64,000 nucleotides of DNA from Sulfurospirillum diekertiae. GTDB taxonomy: Bacteria > Campylobacterota > Campylobacteria > Campylobacterales > Sulfurospirillaceae. The notes below the pieces were generated by a model that ran no database searches, had not been told where the DNA came from, and worked only from the letters and a program-made list of their open reading frames with translations. Positions 34,914 through 44,788 of this stretch are shown in pieces (position 1 is the stretch's first letter; each line of letters opens with the position of its first letter). The stretch is from the NCBI RefSeq assembly GCF_002162315.1, contig NZ_CP021416.1, positions 124,001 through 188,000 on the forward strand, given 5' to 3'. Both the position numbers and the translations under genes were made by a program.

Positions 34914-37387
34914 GCGATGTTTTAATAACCATAGATGGAAAACAGTGTACCGCCCAAGAGGGTGAATACGTTTTAGGCGTTGCGCGCAGAAATGATATTT
35001 TTATTCCCGCGCTCTGTTATGTGACCAACTGTTCGCCAACGCTTGCATGTCGTTTGTGTTTGGTAGACATTGACGGCAAGCGGGCGTATAGCTGTAACGC
35101 ACGTGCCAAAGAGGGTATGAACGTTATCACCAAAACAGAGGAAATAGAAAAAGAGCGTCGTGCGATTATGGAAATATACGACATTAACCACCCATTAGAG
35201 TGTGGTGTGTGTGACCAAAGCGGTGAATGTGAACTTCAGAACTACACCTTGCATATGGGTGTAGATAGCCAACACCACTGCATCGCGGATACGCATCGCC
35301 CGACGAAACAGTGGGGTAAAATCCATTACGACGCATCGTTATGTATTGTGTGTGAGCGTTGTGTCACCGTCTGTAAAGACATGATCGGTGAATCAGCCCT
35401 TAAAACTGTTCCTCGCGGTGGTGCTGAGCTTGATAAGGCATGGAAAGATAAAACCGAAAAAGACGCCTATGCGATGTGGAATAAACTTCAAAAGTCCATC
35501 ATCGGGATCGCCAGTGGCGCTGAAACATTAGACTGTACGCAGTGTGGCGAATGTACCGCCGTATGCCCTGTGGGTGCACTCGTAGGTTCAGACTTCCAAT
35601 ACACTTCCAACGCGTGGGAACTGAAAAAAATTCCAGCGTCCAATCCTCACAGTTCAGATTGTTCACTTCTTTATTACGATGTCAAACACACGAGTATTAG
35701 TAACTCTTCGCCAAAAATTTACCGCGTCAATAGTGACCATAATTACGCACCGCTTCATGCGGCAGCACGTTATGGCTTTGACTTCCAAAATGAGGTTACA
35801 TGTAAAGATGAAAACACCTTTACTAAAGCAGTTGAACTGCTTCAAACCAAAGTCGACACCATTGTTTTTGATAGTTACATGACCAATGAAGAAGCACTGA
35901 TTTTACAAAAACTCAAAGAAAAATTTGGCTTTAAATTAATCAATGAAGATGCCAAAGCGTATCAAAACTTCCTCAAACATTTTGCAAGCACTGCGGGCAC
36001 AAGCTTGTACGGTGGTGATTTAAAAAGTATTGCTGAAAGCAATTTTGTGGTGAGTTTTGGGACAGCGATTAAAACCGATAGCCCCAATGCGGGTTATGCG
36101 ATGAACAATGCGATTGGTATGAACAAAGGTGCTGGAATTTATTTCCACCCTGTGGCTGATCCTATCGTTGCGGGTTATTCTAAAAACCTACTCAGCATCA
36201 CCCATAAAATTGGTGCTGAAGAAGCCATTGCTTACCTCTTACTTGATCTTTTTGGAGACAAAGAAGCGATGCCAAAAAGTGTTGTGGAATATTTGGCAAC
36301 TTTTCACACTATAGAGACAAAAACCATTCAAGAGAGCGTCAAAGAAGAGATCAAAGAGATGGTCAAAGACGAAGAGAGTGGTGAGGAAAAAGAGGTTGTT
36401 AAGACCATCACGAAAATGGTGGATAAAGAGATCGAAGTTGACACCAATGCGCTGGTTGGAATGATTGGCGCGGAAGCGGATTTGGTTGAAAAAATTACCA
36501 AGCTTTTGGATAAAAAAGATAGCTTTAGTTTGATCGCGGGTGAAGATTTGTACAACCATCCACGAGCGGAAAATATCGCCAAACTGTTAGGCTTGATCGA
36601 GCGATTTACCGCATTTAAATTGGTCATTATCCCATCACGTACCAATACATTCGGTGTTTCACTGATTTGTGATTTAGATGAACAAAAAGGTAACTTCACA
36701 CTAGGTTACAATGTTAAAGGCGACTTTACTCTAAGCGCTCTTGGTAAGGGTGATTTGGATATGCCAGCCCTTAATCAACAAGAGGGAACGTTTACATCGA
36801 TGAATAAACGCGTGGTCCCAACCAATGCGGCATTGCCATTTAAAGGCTATTGTCTCAATGATATTGCCAACGCTTTGGGTTTAGAAACAGAGTGGACGAT
36901 TGATTACACGCCGTATTTGCCTCTTGACAAAGGTTTTAAAGCAGAGAAATTTGATGCTTTACCCAATCGTTTTGAAAACGATGGCACTGAAAATCGTGGC
37001 TATGCATTGACTGCGCAAACCTTTACATGTAAAGATGATGTAGCACCAATAGAAAGCTTTACATGTAAAGAGGGCGATGTGGTGTACAGAGCTAACCCCG
37101 TGCATCAGTTTAGTGCCTTTACGAATAAAGCGCATCAACTTAATGAGGCAGGAGCACTTTATGTATCTACAGCTTTCTTAGAAGCTAAAAATCTTCACGA
37201 TGGTGCGATAGTGACATTGGAAAATGATGAAGGTGTAAAATTGCCAATTGCCATTAAAGAAGAAAAAATGATTGATGGACTCATTGCCTACCTTCCGACA
37301 TTTGATACAAAAATTGATACCGCGCCGTTTTTTAAAGAGGGTTACCGCTTTGCTCACGTCGCGATTAAAGGAGTTGAACATGCTTGA
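34910..37387 (+). CDS. nuoG: Complex I subunit G (iron-sulfur)
   Basis: The 825-residue peripheral subunit has an N-terminal ferredoxin domain (cysteines in CYVTNCSPTLACRLCLV and YSCNARA). The His/Cys site HPLECGVCDQSGECELQ follows, then 4Fe-4S sites CIVCERCVTVCKD and CTQCGECTAVCPVGAL. The C-terminal part is a divergent molybdopterin-oxidoreductase-like region. A highly charged stretch near residues 470-515 (KEEIKEMVKDEESGEEKEV) looks like an insertion. Palindrome copies at 35796-35806, 37022-37033 and 37058-37069 lie in-frame; the last two encode FTCK twice, 12 residues apart. The stop overlaps nuoH by eight bases. Confidence 0.94.
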   Translation: MSDVLITIDGKQCTAQEGEYVLGVARRNDIFIPALCYVTNCSPTLACRLCLVDIDGKRAYSCNARAKEGMNVITKTEEIEKERRAIMEIYDINHPLECGVCDQSGECELQNYTLHMGVDSQHHCIADTHRPTKQWGKIHYDASLCIVCERCVTVCKDMIGESALKTVPRGGAELDKAWKDKTEKDAYAMWNKLQKSIIGIASGAETLDCTQCGECTAVCPVGALVGSDFQYTSNAWELKKIPASNPHSSDCSLLYYDVKHTSISNSSPKIYRVNSDHNYAPLHAAARYGFDFQNEVTCKDENTFTKAVELLQTKVDTIVFDSYMTNEEALILQKLKEKFGFKLINEDAKAYQNFLKHFASTAGTSLYGGDLKSIAESNFVVSFGTAIKTDSPNAGYAMNNAIGMNKGAGIYFHPVADPIVAGYSKNLLSITHKIGAEEAIAYLLLDLFGDKEAMPKSVVEYLATFHTIETKTIQESVKEEIKEMVKDEESGEEKEVVKTITKMVDKEIEVDTNALVGMIGAEADLVEKITKLLDKKDSFSLIAGEDLYNHPRAENIAKLLGLIERFTAFKLVIIPSRTNTFGVSLICDLDEQKGNFTLGYNVKGDFTLSALGKGDLDMPALNQQEGTFTSMNKRVVPTNAALPFKGYCLNDIANALGLETEWTIDYTPYLPLDKGFKAEKFDALPNRFENDGTENRGYALTAQTFTCKDDVAPIESFTCKEGDVVYRANPVHQFSAFTNKAHQLNEAGALYVSTAFLEAKNLHDGAIVTLENDEGVKLPIAIKEEKMIDGLIAYLPTFDTKIDTAPFFKEGYRFAHVAIKGVEHA
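37022..37069. repeat. Two TTTACATGTAAA copies 36 bases apart inside nuoG
   Basis: Exact copies at 37022-37033 and 37058-37069 fall in the same reading frame, both encoding Phe-Thr-Cys-Lys near the poorly conserved C-terminal part of NuoG. Confidence 0.9.
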
Positions 37388-38372
37388 AACAGCCGTTGTG
37401 GTTGAAACCATTGTCAAAGCCGTAATCGTTGTGTCCATTGTGGCAGCTATGGCAGGATTTGCAACGTTTATTGAGCGAAAAGTCTTAGCCTTTATGCAAC
37501 GACGTCTTGGACCTATGAATGTGGGACCATATGGTTTGTTACAACTTGCCGCCGATGGTATTAAGCTCTTCACCAAAGAAGACATTATTCCTCAAAATGC
37601 AGTTAAGCCCATCTTTATGATTGCGCCTGTCATTGCAGCAGTCACAGCATTCGTAGCAATGGCTGCAGTGCCTTATTTCCCAGAATTTACGCTTTTTGGC
37701 TATGTGATTCATCCGATTATCTCAGACATTAACGTAGCGCTTCTTTATGTTATGGGTGTGGCATCGGTGGGAATTTATGGACCGCTACTTGCTGGTATGA
37801 GCAGTGCCAACAAATGGTCACTTTTAGGTGCTGCACGTGCCGTAGTACAGATGCTTTCGTTTGAAGTCGTGAGTGGTTTGTCGGTACTTGCTCCAATTAT
37901 GCTGATAGGTTCTCTTTCTTTAATCGATATCAATGACTATCAAGTCGGGGGCATGAGCCATTGGCTGATTTGGAAACAACCTCTAGCCTTTATTCTTTTT
38001 GCAATGTCAGGATTTATGGAAACGAATCGTGCACCCTTTGATACAATAGAATTTGAAGCTGAAGTCGTAGCGGGCTATGCAACGGAGTATTCAGGAATGC
38101 GTTGGGGTCTCTTTTTTATTGGAGAATATGCCAATATGATTACGATTTCGGTACTCGTAAGTATCGTCTTTATGGGTGGTTACAATCCGATTTGGTTTAT
38201 CCCTGGTTCTCTTGCAATGCTCGTGAAAGTTTCTCTATGGATTTTTCTTTTCTTGTGGGTAAGAGCAGCATGGCCACACATTAGACCCGATCAATTGATG
38301 TGGGTCTGTTGGAAAGTGTTGATGCCTTTAGCCGTAGTCAATATCTTGATTACGGGCTTTGTGCTGATTTAG
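37380..38372 (+). CDS. nuoH: Complex I subunit H
   Basis: The 330-residue membrane subunit joins the quinone site to the proton-pumping arm. It has about eight helices and the conserved loops FATFIERKVLAFMQRRLGPMNVGPYGLLQLAADGIKLFTKE, ALLYVMGVASVGIYGPLLAGMSSANKWSLLGAARAVVQMLSFE and NRAPFDTIEFEAEVVAGYATEYSGM. The ATG at 37380 overlaps the end of nuoG; the frame is open 36 codons upstream inside nuoG, but those residues do not fit the family. AAAGGAG precedes the start. Confidence 0.96.
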   Translation: MLETAVVVETIVKAVIVVSIVAAMAGFATFIERKVLAFMQRRLGPMNVGPYGLLQLAADGIKLFTKEDIIPQNAVKPIFMIAPVIAAVTAFVAMAAVPYFPEFTLFGYVIHPIISDINVALLYVMGVASVGIYGPLLAGMSSANKWSLLGAARAVVQMLSFEVVSGLSVLAPIMLIGSLSLIDINDYQVGGMSHWLIWKQPLAFILFAMSGFMETNRAPFDTIEFEAEVVAGYATEYSGMRWGLFFIGEYANMITISVLVSIVFMGGYNPIWFIPGSLAMLVKVSLWIFLFLWVRAAWPHIRPDQLMWVCWKVLMPLAVVNILITGFVLI

Positions 38373-38381
38373 GAGGCGAGG

Positions 38382-38996
38382 ATGGAACTAAAAGATTTTA
38401 CACAACGAAATTGTGCCCCTGGATATATCTTTTTTGAGGGTGAAAATGTACCTGAAAATGGTTGGCAAGCTTTTAAGAAAGTGGTAAAAAGAAGCCTAAA
38501 AGGTGAGCTTTTTGTGGGGCTTTGGATTGTATTTCGAGAGATGATTCGTTTTGATATTCATACGATTCAGTATCCTGCCCAAAAATATGAGATGAGCCCA
38601 CGTTATCGTGCTATTCATCGTTTACTTCGCTTATTTGAAAGTGGCAGTGAACGCTGCATCGGGTGTGGGTTGTGTGAGAAAATTTGTATTTCAAATTGTA
38701 TTCGCATGGACACACATATTGATGAAAAAAGCCGTAAAATGGTGAGTGAGTACAGCATTAACTTCGGGCGGTGCATCTTTTGCGGGTATTGCGCTGAAGT
38801 GTGTCCTGAACTTGCGATTGTACACGGGGTAGAGTATGAAAATGCCAGCGAGCAACGAGCTCATTTTGGCCTTAAAGAGGATATGTTAACACCACTTGAT
38901 ACTTTTAAAGCCAAACAACAAAAAGAGTTTCCAGGATTTGGTGCATTAAGTGATAATGCCGATGACAATGTAAAACAAACACCATTAGCGTATTGA
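38382..38996 (+). CDS. nuoI: Complex I subunit I (two 4Fe-4S clusters)
   Basis: The 204-residue ferredoxin-like subunit has cluster sites ERCIGCGLCEKICISNCI and FGRCIFCGYCAEVCPELAI, which carry N6a and N6b. The N-terminal region has the usual amphipathic part (GLWIVFREMIRFDIHTIQYP). The tail after the second site (about 160-204) is longer than in E. coli and rich in Lys and Asp. GGAGGCG lies ahead of the ATG, and nuoJ follows after seven bases. Confidence 0.95.
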   Translation: MELKDFTQRNCAPGYIFFEGENVPENGWQAFKKVVKRSLKGELFVGLWIVFREMIRFDIHTIQYPAQKYEMSPRYRAIHRLLRLFESGSERCIGCGLCEKICISNCIRMDTHIDEKSRKMVSEYSINFGRCIFCGYCAEVCPELAIVHGVEYENASEQRAHFGLKEDMLTPLDTFKAKQQKEFPGFGALSDNADDNVKQTPLAY

Positions 38997-39003
38997 GGTA
39001 GCC

Positions 39004-39558
39004 ATGTATGAAATTATAGCGTTTTATGTTTTTGCCACACTCACCATCGGTATGTTTGGAATTGTGGTGATGAGCTCTAACGCACTCTATGCCATGAGTG
39101 CCTTAGCCGGTGGAATGATTTTTATCTCAGGTTTCTTTTTTATTTTAGATGCCGAGTTCTTAGGAGTGGTTCAAATCGTCGTTTATTCGGGTGCGATTAT
39201 GGCTCTGTACGCATTTGGTATGATGTTTTTTGATACAACTCGTGATGTCAGTGAAAAAATGCGTTCCAAAAAAATTGCCTATACGCTTTCTGTAATCAGT
39301 GCAATTCTAGTCGTGACGATTTTATGTGCACCGTTAGCATCTGAAGAGATTGAAGCCATGTATCCATCTATTGACACTGTTGGTAATGTACAAATGATCG
39401 GTGTGGTTCTCTTTACCAAATATTTAGTTCCATTTGAGTTAGCGGCTATTATGCTTTTAGTAGCAATGATTGCGGGTATTGTGCTTGCGAGTAAGCGCAT
39501 GGATGAATACTTAGCTATGGAAGAGAATGAAATCGAATATCCAAAGGAGACTAAATGA
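39004..39558 (+). CDS. nuoJ: Complex I subunit J
   Basis: This 184-residue membrane subunit has five helices, with the conserved SNALYAMSALAGGMIFISGFFFILDAEFLGVVQIVVYSGAIMALYAFGMMFFD that includes the pi-bulge helix and the EFLGVVQIVVYSGAI signature. The final part ends in a charged tail (MDEYLAMEENEIEYPKETK). Its stop overlaps the nuoK ATG by four bases (ATGA), so the two are translationally coupled. Confidence 0.94.
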   Translation: MYEIIAFYVFATLTIGMFGIVVMSSNALYAMSALAGGMIFISGFFFILDAEFLGVVQIVVYSGAIMALYAFGMMFFDTTRDVSEKMRSKKIAYTLSVISAILVVTILCAPLASEEIEAMYPSIDTVGNVQMIGVVLFTKYLVPFELAAIMLLVAMIAGIVLASKRMDEYLAMEENEIEYPKETK

Positions 39559-39857
39559 TCACCTTAACACATTACCTTGTATTAGCAGGTATTTTATTTT
39601 CCATTGGGCTTGTCGGTGTGATGCGACGAACCAACCTTTTAATGCTTTTCTTCTCAACAGAGATTTTATTGAATGCCATTAATGTTGGCTTTGTAGCAGT
39701 TTCAAAATACTATGGAGATCTTACCGGACAAATGTTCGCTTTTTTTATTATTGCGGTTGCCGCAAGTGAAGTAGCTGTTGGTCTTGGACTTCTGATTTTG
39801 TGGTATAAACGCAACGGTTCAGTAGATCTTAATAACCTTCAGACGATGAAAGGCTAG
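39555..39857 (+). CDS. nuoK: Complex I subunit K
   Basis: The 100-residue, three-helix subunit belongs to the MnhC/MrpC-like family. It shows LVGVMRRTNLLMLFFSTEILLNAINVGFVAVSKY with the membrane-embedded glutamate in STEILLNA and a second one in AASEVAVGLGLLIL, both needed for proton transfer in known complexes. The length is exactly that of E. coli NuoK. AAAGG near its end serves nuoL. Confidence 0.96.
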   Translation: MITLTHYLVLAGILFSIGLVGVMRRTNLLMLFFSTEILLNAINVGFVAVSKYYGDLTGQMFAFFIIAVAASEVAVGLGLLILWYKRNGSVDLNNLQTMKG

Positions 39858-39859
39858 GT

Positions 39860-41705
39860 ATGGAAAACTATCTTTATACAGCACTTTTTTGCCCCTTTAG
39901 TAAGCTCTTTGTTTGTGGCTCTTTTTGCGGCACGTCCAAAGATGCTCATTACGGGAATTATTGCTTCTTTACTTATTGCTACATCAATGGTTGCATCTTT
40001 TGTTTTATTGATCAATGTGAACACCTATGGCCCTTTACATGTAACGATGATGGACTGGATTGCAGCTGGTAATCTAGAGGTTCCTTTCGGCTTTGTTGTA
40101 GACGAAGTTTCCGTGATTATGATGGTGACTGTAACCTTGGTTTCAACCATTGTTCATGTTTATTCAATTGGCTATATGGATCATGACAAAAGTTTTAACC
40201 GTTTTTTCTCTTACCTGTCAGCCTTTGTTTTTTCAATGATGATTTTGGTTATGAGTGATAACTTTGTAGGTCTTTTTATCGGATGGGAAGGTGTGGGTCT
40301 TTGTTCATGGTTACTCATTGGTTTTTGGTACGAAAGGCACTCCGCTTCTTGGGCAGCTAATGAAGCATTTATTATGAACCGCATCGCCGATCTGGGAATG
40401 CTTATGGGGCTTTTCCTTATTTATTGGACTGTTGGCTCATTTCAATACGATGATGTTTTTGCGAGTGTCAAAACGATGGATCCGGTACTTCTTGCAACAA
40501 TTGGATTGTTTTTATTCATTGGTGCAATGGGTAAATCAGCACAGTTTCCACTCCACACATGGCTTGCCGATGCTATGGAAGGTCCAACACCTGTTTCGGC
40601 ATTGATTCATGCGGCAACAATGGTAACAGCAGGTGTTTATTTGGTTATTCGCTGTGGTGAAATGTATACATTGATTCCAGACGTTGGCTTTGCCATCGCA
40701 TCTTTAGGCGCTTTCGTAGCGGTTTTTGCCGCTTCAATGGCATTGGTCAATAATGACCTTAAACGCATTATCGCTTACTCAACGCTTTCACAACTGGGGT
40801 ATATGTTTGTAGCTGCAGGACTTGGCGCTTACTGGATTGCACTTTTCCATTTGATGACACACGCTTTCTTTAAATCGTTGCTCTTTTTAGGGGCAGGTAA
40901 CGTTATGCACGCGATGCATGATGAGCTTAACATCAAAAAGATGGGTGGACTTTATGGCTCGATGAAAGCAACGGCTATCTTAATGAGTGTGGCTTCTGTA
41001 GCATTGGCAGGTATCTATCCGTTTGCAGGATTTTTTTCCAAAGATAAAATTTTGGAAGTTGCCTTCAATGAAGGTGCATACTTTTTATGGTTTGCGCTCT
41101 TTATAGGAGCGGGATTGACCGCCTTTTACAGTTTTCGTTTAGTCATGCTCGTTTTCTTTGGTGAGAAAGAGTACGTGAAATACGGATTACATCCGCATGA
41201 TGCACAACCTTTTGTCATTTATGCGATGCTTCCATTAGGGCTTTTAGCCGTTGTTGCAGGATTTTTAGAGCATACCTTTGAAGGTTTTGTAACTCGCCTT
41301 TTAGCGCAGTATGAAATTCACATTGCACATGGAACGGAAGCTTTACTGATTGCTGGAACATTAGGCATTGCGATGAGTGGTATTGCCTTTGCGGTTTTTA
41401 TGTACAAGCGGGGTGGTTTTCCAAAGTCATGGGAAGAGAGTGTAGGTTATAAGTTACTCAGTAATCAATACTACATTCCTAAACTATATGAACTTTACAT
41501 TATGCGTCCTTTTACTTCTATTGCACGGTTTGCATGGTTGAAAATAGATACAAAGATTGTAGATTTCACAGTGGATTTAATTGCTAAAATAGTGTATTCA
41601 ACAGGGCAAAATGCCCGGAAAATGCAAAGCGGAAATCTTTCTGATATGCTCAGATGGATGGTTGTAGGTATGGTTGTTTTACTTGCTCTTGCACTTTTTT
41701 TATAG
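39860..41705 (+). CDS. nuoL: Complex I subunit L, frame broken at a T6 run
   Basis: NuoL is the distal antiporter-like proton-pumping subunit. The long frame (39909 on, 598 residues) has FVGLFIGWEGVGLCSWLLIGFWY, MGKSAQFPLHTWLADAMEGPTPVSALIHAATMVTAGVYL with the discontinuous helix and key Lys, HAFFKSLLFLGAG, and the C-terminal lateral helix. The true start is the ATG at 39860 after AAAGG, but that frame ends early. Removing one T from six at 39885-39890 gives MENYLYTALFAPLVSSLFVA and joins the long frame, for 614 residues. Since complex I should need it, I suspect a base-calling error. A palindrome copy lies at 40034-40044. Confidence 0.93.
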
Positions 41706-41728
41706 ACCAATGGCGTAGGGAGTAGGGC

Positions 41729-43255
41729 ATGGAACATATTTTATCGCTTCTTGTATTTTTTCCAGCGATGGCAGGACTCTTAGGCTTTTTGGTCACAAAA
41801 GAGAGTATTAGGGCGTATGGCATTAGTGTGAGTGCCATTGAATTTTTTCTTTCCATCGTTTTATGGATTGGCTTTGATGGTTCAAACGCAGGCTATCAGT
41901 TTGTGGAGTATTACCCTTTTGTACCAAGTTTTGGTATGAGTTATTATCTTGGTGTGGATGGCATTTCGCTTTTCTTGATTATTTTATCAACGTTTATTAC
42001 GATGATTGCATTCATAGCGCTAAGTATTAAAAATGAGATTAAGAATTTAATTATCTCCGTTCTTTTCTTAGAAATGACGATGGTTGGTGTTTTCGTAATC
42101 TTAGATGTTATTTGGTTTTATGCCTTTTGGGAGCTCTCATTAGTACCAATGCTCTATATTATTGGTGCATGGGGAAGTGTAAATCGTGTGTATGCTGCTA
42201 TTAAGTTTTTCCTCTATACCTTTGCAGGTTCTGTTTTGATGCTGGTTGGCATCTTATATATGGGCTTTTTATACCACGAAGCAACAGGTATTTGGAGTTT
42301 TGCTCTTCCTGATTGGTATTTATTGCAAGTTCCATTTGAAACACAATTATGGCTCTTTGGAGCATTTTTCCTAGCCTTTGCAATTAAAGTACCTATGTTT
42401 CCATTTCATACGTGGTTACCCTACGCGCACGGTCAAGCTCCAACGATAGGCTCTATTATTCTAGCGGCGGTTCTTTTGAAAATGGGAAGTTACGGTTTTG
42501 TTCGCTTTTCACTTCCCCTTTTCCCAGATGCGTCGGCCTATTTTTTAATACCTGTGGCAACGATCTGTATCATTATGGTAATTTATGCTGCGATGATTGC
42601 CTATGCCCAAGAAGATATGAAACAAGTCATTGCATACAGTTCCATCTCACATATGGGCATCGTGATACTAGGAACATTTGCAATGAATGCAGAAGGTATT
42701 ACTGGCTCCATTTTTCTGATGCTCAGCCACGGTATTGTGAGTGGTGCACTGTTTATGCTAGTAGGCGTTATTTATGATCGCCGCCATACAAAAATGATGC
42801 GTGATTTTGGTGGACTTGCGTCGGTAATGCCAAATTTTGCAACAATTTACGGCATTATGCTTATGGCTTCAGTAGGGCTTCCTTTGACAATTGGCTTTGT
42901 TGGCGAATTTTTATCCTTAGCAGGATTCTACCGTATCAATTGGATGATGACACTTTTTGCAGGAACGGGTATTATCTTAGGGGCTATTTATATGTTGGTT
43001 CTTTATAGAAAATCCTTTTTTGGTCCAGTGGTTCATGAAGAGAATAAAACGCTTAACGATCTAAATGGTAAAGAGCTTACGGCATTGATTCCTCTAGTAG
43101 CGCTTGTAGCAATTTTAGGTGTTTATCCAAAACCGGTTTTAAATGTCATTGATATGAGTGTACAAAAAATGCTTGTTTTAATGGAACAAAAAGCGGTGGA
43201 ACAAACAACAAAAGATCTTATCATTAAAGCCAATACTATAGGAGGAACACACTAA
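41729..43255 (+). CDS. nuoM: Complex I subunit M
   Basis: The 508-residue antiporter-like subunit has about 14 helices. It shows FWELSLVPMLYIIGAWGS with the glutamate of the proton path, FAIKVPMFPFHTWLPYAHGQAPTIGSIILAAVLLKMGSYGFVRF with the key lysines, and YSSISHMGIVILG. It ends at an ATG that overlaps nuoN by one base. The promoter-like and repeat elements common elsewhere are absent from this part of the operon. Confidence 0.96.
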   Translation: MEHILSLLVFFPAMAGLLGFLVTKESIRAYGISVSAIEFFLSIVLWIGFDGSNAGYQFVEYYPFVPSFGMSYYLGVDGISLFLIILSTFITMIAFIALSIKNEIKNLIISVLFLEMTMVGVFVILDVIWFYAFWELSLVPMLYIIGAWGSVNRVYAAIKFFLYTFAGSVLMLVGILYMGFLYHEATGIWSFALPDWYLLQVPFETQLWLFGAFFLAFAIKVPMFPFHTWLPYAHGQAPTIGSIILAAVLLKMGSYGFVRFSLPLFPDASAYFLIPVATICIIMVIYAAMIAYAQEDMKQVIAYSSISHMGIVILGTFAMNAEGITGSIFLMLSHGIVSGALFMLVGVIYDRRHTKMMRDFGGLASVMPNFATIYGIMLMASVGLPLTIGFVGEFLSLAGFYRINWMMTLFAGTGIILGAIYMLVLYRKSFFGPVVHEENKTLNDLNGKELTALIPLVALVAILGVYPKPVLNVIDMSVQKMLVLMEQKAVEQTTKDLIIKANTIGGTH

Positions 43256-44748
43256 TGTTAGAGCCTATTTCGATTGATATGGCAAGCCTCAATCTCCCAG
43301 CACTTCTTCCTATGGCAATTTTAACGATAGGAGCCCTTGCCGTTATTTGTATTGATTTGGCGGTCAAAGGGTTAAACCGTAGTTTTTTAACAATGTTTAC
43401 AATTCTTTTCATCATATTAGATTGTGGTGCCGTTCTTGGTTATAATGGACCAGCGCGTGGCTTTTTTGATGTAATGCTTGTCGATGGTATCTCCATTATT
43501 GCACAAGTGATTATTCTTGTTGCATCAGCTTTTTTCTTACCTCTTTCGCTTAGTCATCGACATTTTAAAGAATTTAGAATGGCAGAGTTTTATGCTCTCT
43601 TCATGTTTATGATTGTAGGTTTCCAATTTATGGTGGTAAGTGATAACCTTATATTGATTTTTATCGGTCTTGAAACTTCAAGCCTTGCTCTTTACACTTT
43701 GATAGCAATGCACAATCGTGCAAAAGTATTTGAGGCAGCTATTAAATATTTCACCATGGGAGCATTAGCCGCAAGTTTTTACGGTGTTTCAGCGCTTATC
43801 TTTTATGCCTTAACTGGCAGTGTTGAGATTAATCAAATTGAAAAAATTTTAATGCAAAGAGAGTTTGAACCACTTATTGGTGTCCTTGCAGCAACCGTGT
43901 TTATGTTAGGGGCGCTTGGATTTAAACTTTCCCTTGTGCCGTCCCATACATGGACACCCGATGTTTATGAAGGGAGCTCAGCTCCACTCGCAGGATATAT
44001 GTCTGTTGTACCAAAAATTGCAGGTTTTGTTGTTGCTATACGTTTGTTTGAAATGCTGGTAAGCTCAGGCGTTGTTTGGTTAGAGAACATTTTATATATC
44101 ACTGTTGTTTTAACAATGACACTTGCAAACTTGACAGCACTGGTGCAAGATGATGTCAAAAGAATGCTAGCATTTAGCTCTATTTCACATGCTGGATTTA
44201 TGATGGCAGCGATTTTAATTGGTACGACTCAAGCCAATACAGCGCTCTTCTTATACTGGATTTTGTTTATGTTTACCAACTTGGGTGCATTTACAATGCT
44301 TTGGATTGTCAGACACCCTAAAAACCTTTGGGATGAGCGTTATCAACATCCGTATGCGAAGTTCTCAGGTTTGGTTAAAATCATGCCTACAACAGCAACG
44401 ATAATGGGTATTTTTATGTTTGCTCTTGCGGGCATGCCTCCATTTTCTGTCTTTTGGGGTAAGCTTTATCTTATTAGTGCAGCCATTAACAGTGAGTATA
44501 TTTCATTGGCCATTATTATTGTCCTTAATAGTGCTATTGCCATTTATTATTATATGAAGTTAGTCATCTATATGTTTTTAAAAGATCCAGATCCTGTTAG
44601 AGCTGATGCCGCACTTTATGCAACGAATGCCTCAACACCTCTTAAAGTTATTGTAGGTGTTGCCGCTATTATCACAATGTTTGCTATTGTATTTGTAGAA
44701 CCTTTATTAATAATTATTACCAAATACGTTACTGCCAGCGGTTTTTAA
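43255..44748 (+). CDS. nuoN: Complex I subunit N
   Basis: The 497-residue antiporter-like subunit closes the operon. Marks are FIGLETSSLALYTLIAMHNR with the conserved Glu, GFKLSLVPSHTWTPDVYEGSSAPLAGYMSVVPKIAGFVVAIRLFE with the central Lys pair, and LAFSSISHAGFMMAAILIG. The first base of the ATG is the last of the nuoM stop. The distance to the pflA promoter is 25 bases, and I see no clear terminator between them. Confidence 0.95.
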   Translation: MLEPISIDMASLNLPALLPMAILTIGALAVICIDLAVKGLNRSFLTMFTILFIILDCGAVLGYNGPARGFFDVMLVDGISIIAQVIILVASAFFLPLSLSHRHFKEFRMAEFYALFMFMIVGFQFMVVSDNLILIFIGLETSSLALYTLIAMHNRAKVFEAAIKYFTMGALAASFYGVSALIFYALTGSVEINQIEKILMQREFEPLIGVLAATVFMLGALGFKLSLVPSHTWTPDVYEGSSAPLAGYMSVVPKIAGFVVAIRLFEMLVSSGVVWLENILYITVVLTMTLANLTALVQDDVKRMLAFSSISHAGFMMAAILIGTTQANTALFLYWILFMFTNLGAFTMLWIVRHPKNLWDERYQHPYAKFSGLVKIMPTTATIMGIFMFALAGMPPFSVFWGKLYLISAAINSEYISLAIIIVLNSAIAIYYYMKLVIYMFLKDPDPVRADAALYATNASTPLKVIVGVAAIITMFAIVFVEPLLIIITKYVTASGF

Positions 44749-44773
44749 ATAAGGGGTGAAAATCCCCTTATTT

Positions 44774-44782
44774 TGCTATAAT
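44774..44782 (+). promoter_or_regulatory. Extended -10 element directly before pflA
   Basis: TGCTATAAT is a perfect extended -10 motif whose last base lies only six bases before the pflA ATG. The expected transcription start is at or next to the A of the ATG (44789), so the transcript from it would have no leader. Read-through from nuoN could supply a leadered form. Confidence 0.5.
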
Positions 44783-44788
44783 ATAGGC

